Shown in pieces: positions 44,305 to 53,572 of a stretch of DNA of 64,000 nucleotides. Position 1 is the stretch's first letter. Each line of letters begins with the position of its first letter. Both the position numbers and the translations under genes were made by a program. The notes beneath the pieces are model-generated. The model was not told where the DNA came from and did no database searches. It saw only the letters and a program-made list of their open reading frames with translations. Source of the stretch: Dactylorhiza incarnata (taxonomy: Eukaryota; Streptophyta; Magnoliopsida; Asparagales; Orchidaceae); the NCBI GenBank assembly GCA_033032865.1, contig JAWHQI010000068.1:1736001-1800000 (forward strand). Reading direction: 5' to 3'.

Positions 44305-46560
44305 AACTCCCCCGTTTGATAATAACAAATCTATTAATGATAAATCAGAGCATTAATCTAAATAAGCATGAAGAAGCATATTTGTGTGTGTGTGTGACAA
44401 GGATGACTTAGGATAAATAATGATTATAACATTTTAGTATTGCTCCCCCTAAATACCTAAATACATGCTCCCCCTAAGTGAATGCTCTCCTAATATGTTC
44501 TTAACTGAATTAAGCATGTTAGATATGTTATCATGTTAGTTCTCCCCCTTTTGCATTTTATCATGTTAGTTCTCCCCCTTTGTTATTAGCAAAAGCGGGT
44601 AGAGAGACACCAGTTCAAGCTGTTGTAATAAGTTTAATAGGCATGATCGAGCTTTGAGAGAAGGAAATGATAAGGAGTTGTAGAATTCTTTTCATTGAAT
44701 TAGATTAGAGTTTGAGTATCTGTATTTTCATAAATCAGAGTTTTGTAGCATAATGCAAAGGTGCGGAAGACTTAAAAGAAAACATCTTGTATAAGAAGTG
44801 ATAATCCAAAAAATATTGAAGTTTTAATTTCATAAAGAAGATGTTTTGTACATCAAAGGTTAAACAAGAGTTTAATTTCACTAATGAAGAAACCAAGCAT
44901 GAATAAATATTATCACAAGAGAGAGTACTACAATGTTATGGTAATTCATAATTTCAAAAAACAAACTAAACATTGTAGAAATCATGCTAGGTTATCTAGT
45001 GCATTTTATACATAAAGAGTAAGTATAGAATTAGCATTAGGATCCAATACTCATGAGAAGAAGTGTTATGGAAGTAATGATGTGCACAAGTGTATTTTGA
45101 ATAAAGTGAACAAGTGTGTTAACCAAAAAATACAAGACAAATATAGAGTAAAGTGCACAATAAAACACAAATAATTTTACTTCCACACACTTTTAAGCAT
45201 AAATTAATATGTACAACAACCAAGGTGCTTTGCACACACAATGCTTATGAAGACTTATCAGGGTGCAAAGTAGTGCTTGGGGGATCACACAAGTTAATTT
45301 ATCAAGGTTGTTTTTTTTTGTGATCCTGTGTACTTTAAGAAGAAGTGGTTTTATTTTTAAAATGAAGAGTTCGCTCAAGACACTTTACTAATCTATCCAA
45401 GGTGCTCAACCCCACAATGCTTATTAAGACTTATCAGGAGGTTCAAGTAGTGCTTGGTGGAGGTGACTTTGTCAAGGTTATGATGAGTTTAGATTTGAAC
45501 AAAGTTCTTCGATTACACTTGCTTTGCAAATACTTTAAAGAAGAAATTTTAACCACTCTTCTTAATATTTAATAGTGCAAATAAATGTTGTGTAGGTAAG
45601 ATACTTGTGCAATTTTAATTTTATGTACAATTACAATATATTAGCAAGCATTCTTAGATTAAGAAGCACAAGTAGACTAAGCCAAAAGGTGAGTGAAATA
45701 ATATCATTATCAAACATAAAACATTTACTCATACTTAGAGGCATGCTAAGCTTAGTCCTACACAAACTTTTCTAATTATTATTGATGCACATATTAATAG
45801 ATAGATCAAAGCATGATAAAAGCAATGTTAAAGAAGTTTGAAAAAATTACTTGTAACAGTATAGAGACTTTAAAGAATAGATCTAAATCATGCTTGATGT
45901 TCATAAAAAACATACAAAATTTTGGATTTGTTTTCAAGTTTTATGTTTTTGTATTTTGATTTTTTTAAAAAAACTTTAAATAAAAGCAAAAACATATTTT
46001 TGGGTTTTTGTCTTTTGTAATTTTATATTTGATTTTGGTAAATGACAAAAGCTTTAAACAAGAGCAAAACATATTTTTGGAATTTTGTCTTTTATAGGTT
46101 TGTTTTTTATTTTTCAAAATTTAAATAAAATTAGTGGTGCAAAAACAAATAGTACATATCTAGTAACATAATTTTTGTAATTTTTCAAAATTTTAAAAAT
46201 GCAGAAAATTAGAAAGTCACGCTAGCGCCGGTGCTAGCGCTAGCGCGGAATACAGTACACGATTTTCGAGGTGTTTAAAATTTTTGAATGTTGATCCTGA
46301 TTTGGTGTCCCAATAGTAGTTTAATGCTGAAATTTCGGATTTGTAGGAGGTGTATTGGATGGTTAAACATTGCAAATATTAGGTGTTAAAAAGTGTGCAA
46401 ATAGTGGACACCCAACACAAGAAAAATTGACGAAATCCTGCATTACCAGATAATTCAAAATATGGAGGATTAATTTTAGGAGATTATAGATTTTTATTTG
46501 AATAAAGAATCAGAAAGGCGCGATATCGCCGACGCTAGTGATAGCGCTGGCGCTATCGCG
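44305..46560 (-). other. Non-coding 3' region of element E
   Basis: No protein-like frame; AT-rich. It shares many blocks with 20040-21650 of F (see there). Contains degenerate repeats CAAGACACTTTACTAATC (about 45375) and CTTATCAAGACTTATCAGG-like units (45240-45440). Palindromes at 46218-46248 and 46517-46562 lie at its right edge, upstream of the antisense gene. Confidence 0.6.
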
Positions 46561-46562
46561 GC
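46517..46562 (+). promoter_or_regulatory. Palindrome upstream of the antisense gene in element E
   Basis: GCGCGATATCGCCGACGCTA followed by GTGATAGCGCTGGCGCTATCGCGGC: an imperfect palindrome of the LTR E type. It lies about 100 bp before the 5' splice site of the antisense gene; another copy is at 46218-46248. By analogy with LTRs and with ORF3 of C and D it may mark the promoter. No clear TATA box follows. Confidence 0.45.
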
Positions 46563-46660
46563 TTTTGGTAAAACCGAGATCTATCTCCAGATCTGCCATT
46601 TTCACCCAATTTCTCCCAGGAAAAACCTAGAAGACGAGTCCTCCCCTGCATAGATCTGAG

Positions 46661-47311
46661 GTAAATCATCACCATTTCTTTTGATTTTTGCTTTAATCCT
46701 TGATTGTGATGATGGAGATGATGATGTTTGGGGTTTTTATGTTGATTTAGGGATTAGATCCACAATGTTTGATTTTCTTCTTGGTTTTGATTTTGAGACT
46801 TAATGGTTTTGATTTTTGAGACAACATTTTTACATTTTCTTTTGATTTGGAGACTAGATTCACAAAGTTTGGTTTTCTTCACAATATTTGATTTTGGATT
46901 TTGGTTTTAATTTGTGTGGATATAAAAATTTTGATTGAGCAAGGTATGAAATGAGAGTATTTTGATATGTTCCCAAAAAATCTTGAAATTAGTATTTGAT
47001 ATTGTCATGATATATAAGGTTAAGGTTTTTTTTTTTGGAATTTTTGTGAAAACAATTTTTCAACACTCATTAAGTTCAAAAAAAAAATCATGTTTTCTTG
47101 AAATATTAGGATGATAATAATTTTAGAAACCAATTTTTAAGAAGATAATTAAGATATTGGATTTCTTGATTTTTATTTGATTTCTTAAATTTTTGAATTG
47201 AGAATAATTGAAAACATGTTGGATTTTAAAGATTTTCTTAACAAATTTTTGTTTGTTTTTAGATGATAGTAATTTTAATTGTAATATTAATTTTTTTTTG
47301 TAATGTGACAG
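46661..47311 (+). other. Predicted 5' UTR intron of the antisense gene
   Basis: Donor AGATCTGAG then GTAAATC (46661). Acceptor after a T-rich tract, TTTTTTTTTGTAATGTGACAG-like, ending at 47311 directly before the ATG at 47312. The 651-nt interval is T- and A-rich, as plant introns are, while the 60-100 nt before it (CCTCCCCTGCATAG) look like a plant 5' leader. Predicted from sequence only. Confidence 0.5.
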
Positions 47312-48418
47312 ATGGCACAAGGAAATAGGGGTAAGAAGGCGGCAAGTTTGGCCGTGGAGGCGGCAGTGGTGGGAGTCCCGTATGTGGTGGAGTTTGCCCT
47401 TCCACGACACCACCACATCATGCAGTTGTTTGTTGCCTCCGAGGTTTTTAGCTTGTTTTCTCCGGATGGGTTCTGCTCGGAGATGGTTAGAAATTTTTAT
47501 ACGCACCTAGAGGATCCATCGGAGTCGGATCTTGATGGAGGAGTACGATCAATGGTACAAGGTCACGAGGTGACGATTACCCATGACATTCTCAGGAACG
47601 TGTTTGGGATATCACAGTATCCACACCGTTTGGAGATTGTTGAGAAATTTAGAGCGGATAGAGACTGGACACGAGTGAATATGGTTCTGCATAATAGGGA
47701 ATGTAGGAGTCTCATTTCCACGATGTCGACACTTACAACAGATGATTTGGTAGTCCAGGAAGTACTACGCCACACAATCTTATTGAAGTTGGGTGATACG
47801 GCGAAAATCACCGCTCAACTGAGTTATGTGACTTATATGATTCTAGAGGGGGAGAAATTTGATGTGGCTGATTTGTTACTTTCTCTGATTCGATATTCGT
47901 TCAAGTTGCGGTATCCATCCCGTCAGAGATACAATAACTTGCCCCTGGGTGGCATTATTCAGCGTGTTATTCAGGGTATGTATCCTTCAGTAGAGCTTAG
48001 TTTTTACTTGATGGATTGCTTTCCTATGATTTATAGTACTTCACAATTGCGAGCATCTTTTGTCTCGGATGAGCCATCGTCATCAGTTCAACCACCACTT
48101 CGCCGAGGAGCGTCATCACGAGGAGCTCGAGATGCTTCATATGGGTCCTTTCGAGAGGAGATGAGTGATCGGATGACACGGGTGGAGGAGGACGTTTCAG
48201 TGATAAAGACGGATGTCTCAGGGATCAAGAAGAATGTCTCTGGGGTGAAGAAAATGATGAAGTTCATGATGAAGGCTTTAAATTTGAATCCATCAACACC
48301 GGAGCGAAGGGAATGGGAGAGTCCGGTGCAAGATCCGCCAAGGCATTCAATCCGACGGACACGAAGACGACCATCATCTAGTCCAAGTGTGGAGGAGGTG
48401 GATGATGATGATGAGTAG
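47312..48418 (+). CDS. Antisense ORF of element E, putative plant transposon-type protein (368 aa)
   Basis: The only long intact ORF in the window that is not pol- or gag-like; it runs opposite to the gag of its element. ATG follows a predicted splice acceptor. Residues about 25-210 form the conserved part: SPDGFCSEMVRNFYTHLED, MVQGHEVTITHDILRNVFGI, LRHTILLKLGDTAKITAQLS and FDVADLLLSLIRYSF. This fits the pattern of the family labelled putative plant transposon protein, and aligns by eye with ORF3 of C and D (FSLSEPTVILKRVVLEFF, INGMKVKVNPKRLARVL). Next come a Ser/Arg-rich linker (about 225-255), heptad-like repeats (MTRVEEDVSVIKTDVSGIKK, VSGVKKMMKFMMKAL), a basic RRTRRRPSS and an acidic tail ending EVDDDDE. 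No transmembrane segment or signal peptide. Role unknown; nuclear or particle-associated function is only a guess. Antisense extra ORFs are known in some plant LTR elements. Confidence 0.75.
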   Translation: MAQGNRGKKAASLAVEAAVVGVPYVVEFALPRHHHIMQLFVASEVFSLFSPDGFCSEMVRNFYTHLEDPSESDLDGGVRSMVQGHEVTITHDILRNVFGISQYPHRLEIVEKFRADRDWTRVNMVLHNRECRSLISTMSTLTTDDLVVQEVLRHTILLKLGDTAKITAQLSYVTYMILEGEKFDVADLLLSLIRYSFKLRYPSRQRYNNLPLGGIIQRVIQGMYPSVELSFYLMDCFPMIYSTSQLRASFVSDEPSSSVQPPLRRGASSRGARDASYGSFREEMSDRMTRVEEDVSVIKTDVSGIKKNVSGVKKMMKFMMKALNLNPSTPERREWESPVQDPPRHSIRRTRRRPSSSPSVEEVDDDDE

Positions 48419-48478
48419 TGATAGAATTTTATGTGTGTAATAATACAGGGATGTGAACCTTAGACATCTGCTACTGTC

Positions 48479-48516
48479 TGCTAGCGCTGGCGCTACCAGT
48501 TAGCGCTGACGCTATC
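48479..48516. promoter_or_regulatory. LTR-type palindrome downstream of the antisense gene
   Basis: CTAGCGCTGGCGCTACC then GTTAGCGCTGACGCTATC, 60 bp after the stop of the antisense ORF. With 46517-46562 it brackets the gene; in sense orientation it lies between gag and the antisense gene. Confidence 0.5.
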
Positions 48517-48956
48517 TATGATTTTGATTATGAGTTTTCTGGATGTTTGGCAGTTTTTACCTGGTTCTTGTGATTCATTTTTGCTAGTTTTTATACTTTA
48601 GTTTCACGTTTATGTTTAAATCTAACGTTATATGAAGTGAAAATCTTAAAGATAGATTTGAAAATATAAACCTTATAATTTTGAAATAACTCAAATAGCA
48701 TCAAGGATTTTACTTATGTGGATGATATAAGTAGATAATGAGTTTTAGGAGGATGAAGAATCTTGGTCAATAGAAGTTTTAAACTATCATTTGTTTAATT
48801 TTGTAAAACTTCATAGGTTTTAGGATTATATTTTCATTACTACATATAGAATTATTAGCCAAAAATAAATAACAAACGGTTAAATTATATCATGAAGTAG
48901 AATAATTGAAACCCAATTTTTTGTTGATTTCTACTTCATGCGTTTGGTGACACTTA

Positions 48957-50354
48957 ATGATTAGAAGATTTAAGGATCCAAAGGGGACCAAAAGTGGTGG
49001 TTCCTTTGGGTACCCAAATATATCGTATAGGTTTGTGGGTAGATACTGATGAATGAGTCTGTTCATGTGATGTTAATGTTTCAGTTCTAAGTTTGGGTCT
49101 CCATTCATACATGGGTTTAGAATTATAATTTTGCATTAAATTTCTATGCTCATTAGATTTGTGCTTAAAATAATGATGACTTTTGAAATCATTTTTTATA
49201 GGAAATCTTTGCCTATTTGAATATAATGTGGGAGATACATTTTTTAGTGAATACTTGAGATTTACTAATTTCTTCTGTTTTTCATAGTTAAACTTAGTTA
49301 TGATATTCATATTTGACTTGGTCTTAGGTGTTTCTTGATATTGTGAATTTGTATTTATAATTTTCATAAGACTGTTGATTTTTTATTCTAATTCATAATT
49401 CTTCATCATTAGATTATGCCTAGCTTTATTATAAGCGATTGTGCTATTTTTAAGAGTGGTAGCAATTAATTCAATATGTTTTTCGTATTCATCCCTATAT
49501 TCATCAAATGTTTCGTCCATCTCTTTAATTTCAATTTTATAGTCTTTACACTTAGCACAATCATTTTTTAAAGAAGAATTTTCTAAACATAATTTTTCAT
49601 TTTGTTCTTTTATAAAAATAAGATCTTTTTCAAGTTCCTTGTATTTTTCATTTAAATTATTAAGATCTTTGCAAGGTGTTATGTTTTCATTAGAATTAAA
49701 TTTTGCTTTTAAATTTTTATTTTCTAAGCGCAAGAGTTTATTGGACCTTTTTAATTTCTTTATTTTACGCTTAGTATTTTGTAGCAATTGTAATGAAGAG
49801 ATAGAAGTACAAGCGATGAAGTTTGATTTCCTTACATTGCTTTTGGATGAGGAAGGATTTGAACATAATGTTCCTTTGTCTTCTTTTTGGCACTCCTCTT
49901 CCAAAGGTACGATTTCTTCTTCTCTTTCCTTCGATGTGTGCTCCATTGATTCGTCATGAGAGAAGCTTTCTTGAAGACTAGTGCACGCTTGCATATTCTC
50001 CGGTTCTTGTGATTGTTCCATACCTGCAGGAGGAGAATCATAAGTTTCTTCAAGAAAATGCCATACTTTGTATGCACTAGAAAAACAATATATTAATTTG
50101 AAAATATCTTAAGATAAAGCACAAAAAATATAATGCATAGCTTTTGCATTTAGGTGACGCTCTTGTTTTTTTGATTCGTCCGCTGGTCTAACTATTGCTA
50201 AATCCCACGCATTGATATCTAAGCTTTTAATAAATTTTTCCATTAATACTTTCCACCCTTTATAATTTTACCCTTCGAATAAAGGTGGTTTAGGTGATTT
50301 TTCTTCTTCACAAAAATTTTCCCCACTAAAAGAAGCGAGATCATGAGACGCCAT
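48957..50354 (-). pseudogene. gag: Gag-like protein of element E (coiled coil, no pol)
   Basis: ATG at 50354 (MASHDLASFSGENF) corresponds to the Gag start of B and F. The N-terminal domain (50354-50030; ALSxDIFKLIYCFSSAYKVW) contains two stops. From 50021 a 212-codon stretch is open: acidic (EHTSKEREEEIVPLEEECQK), then a long coiled coil (NTKRKIKKLKRSNKLLRLEN, LNEKYKELEKDLIFIKEQNE). A TAA at 49383 is followed by a basic region with PKLRTETLTSHEQT and RYIWVPKGTTTFGPLW, the usual Gag end in this lineage. No CCHC knuckle is visible and no pol follows. The element must use another element's enzymes; F shares its LTR ends and 3' region. Confidence 0.72.
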
Positions 50355-50403
50355 TATTCCCGGTTGTTAAGCCGATTGGAATAAAACCTGCTCTGATACC
50401 ACT

Positions 50404-51546
50404 TGTTGGATCGGTAGGCGCCCTTAGAGGGGGGGGGGGGGGGGTGAATAAGGGTTTTAAAGATTTTATAATTATTTTGAATATTTTAGAAAAATCTTTG
50501 AATATGATAATAAAGAAGATCAAGACTAATCAAATATAGTACAAATAGAGACATGATTTTATTAACTTGAGAAACATGATTACAAAATTTGATCTCTTAT
50601 GAAAGCTAGAAATCAAAGCTAAATAGAAAAGAAACCTTTTGGTTTTCTATCCTGACTCGCTTCCCCACGAACCGGTGGCCCTAGCCTTATCCTCCCTCGA
50701 TTCGGCCTCAAGCCGCTCTAGCCAATCCCTCCCCGGATGTGGCCTCGAGCCCCCCTAGACCTAGCCTAGATCTAGTCGCCAACACGAGGCGATTTTCACC
50801 CTAAGTCCTACCCAGACCTAGTCTCCAACACGAGGCGATTTCACTAATCGTTTACAAAGAGGAATATGAAATAGCAATAAAGAAATAAGAACTCCCTCAA
50901 GATGGACTTCTGAAGTTGGAGACGAAGATCCGCCGTTGAATAAGCGTTGTAGAAGCGGACTTCGATCTGATCCAGTGTGACGAGATTCTCCTTCAAAAGT
51001 TTTGCAGAGCTTCGCTAGCACATCAACTTTCGGTCAAGATAGCCTCTGGAATTCTGGCACTCAGTATCTCTCTCTGATGTCTCTATGAAACGAGAGGACT
51101 TGGGTCCTTTTTATAGACTAGCGCTAGCGCCTGCGCTAGCCACTACCGCCGGCGCTATCTCATATTAGGAGACTTTTTGGGCGGCAGGATCTTCAATCCG
51201 AGGCAACAATTCCAGCATGCCTTCTGTGCATCGAGCTAGCGCCGACGCTATCCACTATTGCCTGCGCTATCTCATATTAGGAGACTTTTTGCGCGGCAGA
51301 ATCTTCAATCCGAGGCAACAATTCCAGCATGCCTTCTGTGCATCGAGTTAGCGCCGGCGCTATCCACTATCGCCTGCGCTAGTGATCAGTTTGGAGTTGA
51401 TGGCTCAATTTCGGGGGCAACCACCATATGTAAACCTTGAGTCATTTTGACCTGTTATCCTGCACACTTAGATCACACAAGATTAAATACACACATAGGA
51501 TTTGTTATTCTCAAACCTAGGAGATGCGGAAGACCGTGTTCCAACA
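50404..51546 (-). repeat. 5' LTR of element E
   Basis: 1143 bp, nearly identical to the 3' LTR. 16-nt G run at 50429-50444. TATA box and tandem palindrome units at 51107-51383. Ends CCGTGTTCCAACA, followed by the AAAAT duplication. Confidence 0.92.
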
Positions 51547-51551
51547 AAAAT

Positions 51552-51821
51552 GAGGAAGAGAAAGTACAGGGAGGAAATGGAGAAAAGGATGACTATGGAA
51601 GATGGAGTCCCAAATCCAGATCCATCATTCTAGTAGCATGGAAGCGAGTGAAAGTTAATAAAGGTGAAAGACACAATGTATATAGTCCTCAAGAATCGGC
51701 TAAATATGAAGATCAAGAAGAGGTCACAAAAGAGACAAGCAAGCAGGTAGAATCCCAGTTGATGATCCTCAGCCTCTCAAGTATCATCCCAAGCTACTTC
51801 ACCAGACAAGATGAAAAGTAG
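51552..51821 (+). pseudogene. ORF3 of element D, 3' segment
   Basis: Continues ORF3 after the E insertion. Across one AAAAT copy the original frame reads into KRKYREEMEKRMTMEDGVPN, which resembles KKRREREQVLLAEEFMAKQR of C, and stops at TAG 51631. A second frame is open to 51821 but looks accidental at its end. The following 250 bp to the polypurine tract are non-coding. Confidence 0.6.
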
Positions 51822-52075
51822 CAGGAAGGCAGTGTCAAGAAAGAAAAGAGTGAAGCTGCTATGAGGGCACCAGAGAAATAGATGGCTAAATCTTTAGGGG
51901 CAAAATGTAGAAATGTCAAAAACTATAAAACATTTGTCACTATTTATAAATGAAGTGATATTTGTCAAATTCTGTGTTCACTCAAACATAACTGTAATGT
52001 CATTATTATATGTTTATTTGTTTAAGATGTACTTTATCATTGAGTGGGTTAGGACTTCTTCAAATAGGGGGAAAT

Positions 52076-53572
52076 TGTTGGGAACAATGCCCAACAGTGT
52101 TTCTGATTTGAAGAAGTGCTCAGCTCAATTATAAGTACAAGTTGTATTTAACATTATATCTAGTTCATGCTTGTAGAGATCAGATGATATATCCAGTACT
52201 TCAATAATTGCCTAAGTACAATATCGTCGAACAAGACTGGACATATCATCGACAAGTATAGGCACATCGTTGAAATGATGGGCAAAGCAAAGAAAAATGA
52301 TTATGTCTGATGTCGTCGAAAAGGATCAAGCGTATCGTCGACAAGTGCAGGCATATCATCAACAATATGTAGAGCAAAGCAAAATGATGTTATCGTTGTA
52401 ACATCAACACTACAATACCTCTCAATGATATCAGAATGCCGAGAAGAAGGAACAAGACTGAGACAAGTACAAGACTGGTGTCGACCATATCATCGAAAAG
52501 AAGTCGTGTCATTGAAAAGTAAAAGGGAAGGTCTGTGTCTAGTATATAATTGAAAAGAAGCTCTGTCGTCGATAAGATTGATGACAACTATATTGTCAAA
52601 AAGAAGACGTGGCGTCGAGAACACTGAGGAAGCAGCTGTGAAGACGTGCAGTTGCTGAAGAACAATCTTCGACATGATATCGACCATGTCGTCGAGAAGA
52701 TATGGTGATCACAATGATATCAAGTAATCAAGAAGATTACGCCGACATCAGTTAGATGACTTCATGTCGTCTTAAGCACGAGTGCAGAAGGGATGTCTAG
52801 TGTCATCGAGATATTGTCCTTTTCATTGTAACAATGGAAATATCGTCGAGACAGATTCAAATGTTGCCAGACTCGCTAACAGCAGTTAATGCCGCCGCCT
52901 GATTGTCCAATCAACGCGTGCTCTTAAGGCATGGGCGATTGTCAGAAAAAGTCATCATAGGAGACTGTAGCGGTATCTCAGTCCTATAAAAGGGAACAGT
53001 GGATGCCCTAAACAAATGACTTAAAAACTGAGGAACGAAAAAGAATCCCGCTGAGCATTTTGAATACAACAGTACAAGCTGCGGTGAAGACGAAAGAAAG
53101 AAGGGAAGAACAAAATGATCATCCTATGTTCTTCAAGTAGCAGTCAAGTCTCATCGACTGCTAAGAATCGTTCAAGAATGGAAGCCAGTAAACATCAGGC
53201 AAAGCAAGAAAACTTGAAGATGATTTGTGTCGTTCAGATTCAAAATCAGAAGCATCTTTTTCAAGAAAAGAAGCCGATCTCCACAAGGCAGAAGAACTTA
53301 ATGTAAATCTTTCTTTACAAGGCTTATGGGCCATATCTCTGAGATCTGTTTCCAGATCTGTGTGTCAAGCTTGAGAGCTTGAGATCTGTGAGGTTTGAGG
53401 GCTAGGGCAGTGGGACTTGCAGGTCCAAACGTGTCGGGCTTGCGGGCTCGGGTGCAGTGAAGGGGATTGCGGGCCTAGGCTATAGGCAAGACTTGCGGGT
53501 CTGTGATGTGTAGGGCTTGAGGGCCTGAGTGTCGAGCTTGTGGGCTTGGGTGGAGTAAAGAGCTTGCGGGCC
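52076..53572 (+). repeat. 3' LTR of element D, first 1.5 kb
   Basis: Starts TGTTGGGAACAATGCCCAAC after the polypurine tract AAATAGGGGGAAAT. The motif cluster ATCGTCGA/ATATCGTCG and variants runs from 52224 to 52870. TATA box TATAAAAGGG at 52985. From about 53380 a tandem repeat of about 95 bp begins (unit with GGGCCTAGGCT, GCAAGACTTGCGGG, GAGGGCCTGAGTGTCGAGCT). H is inserted within it at 53572; the LTR resumes at 59268 and is cut again by I at 59369. Confidence 0.82.
52224..52995 (+). promoter_or_regulatory. LTR D promoter: ATCGTCGA cluster and TATA box
   Basis: At least twenty motifs such as AATATCGTCGAACAAG, GTCGTCGAAAAGG, CATATCGTCGACAAG-type and their complements lie in 650 bp, then TATAAAAGGGAACAG at 52985. 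The same motif occurs before ORF3 of D (40966-41078). Confidence 0.6.

Larger units (their letters stand above)
43166..51546 (-). mobile_element. Ty1/copia-type element E, non-autonomous, with antisense gene
   Basis: 8381 bp, minus strand, exact duplication AAAAT (43161-43165 and 51547-51551). 5' LTR 50404-51546, primer site GCTCTGATACCA (50390-50401), gag (50354-48957), antisense gene (46563-48418, plus strand), non-coding 3' region, polypurine tract ATCAAACGGGGGAGTT (sense, 44320-44305) and 3' LTR 43166-44304. No protease, integrase, RT or RNase H. The two LTRs differ at only a few positions, so this is one of the youngest insertions in the window. Confidence 0.93.
39033..52075 (+). mobile_element. 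Ty1/copia element D internal region (Maximus/SIRE-like, pol deleted)
   Basis: Primer site TGGTTTCAGAGCC (39033-39045), partial gag (39366-40613), post-gag promoter-like region, ORF3 (41245-43165 and 51552-51821), polypurine tract and 3' LTR from 52076. The entire pol (protease to RNase H) is missing between 40613 and about 40700. It is related to C in gag and ORF3 but a different subfamily, with its own LTR motif. Split by E in ORF3 and by H and I in the 3' LTR. Confidence 0.82.

Noticed and set aside
47312..48418. The 368-codon plus-strand ORF as a host gene
   Set aside because: It lies between the two LTRs of element E, which has an exact target duplication, and resembles ORF3 of other elements. 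It is an element gene.
49639..49959. 106-codon plus-strand ORF opposite the gag of E
   Set aside because: Antisense shadow of a Lys/Glu-rich coiled-coil region, which typically gives Phe/Leu/Ser-rich open frames on the other strand.
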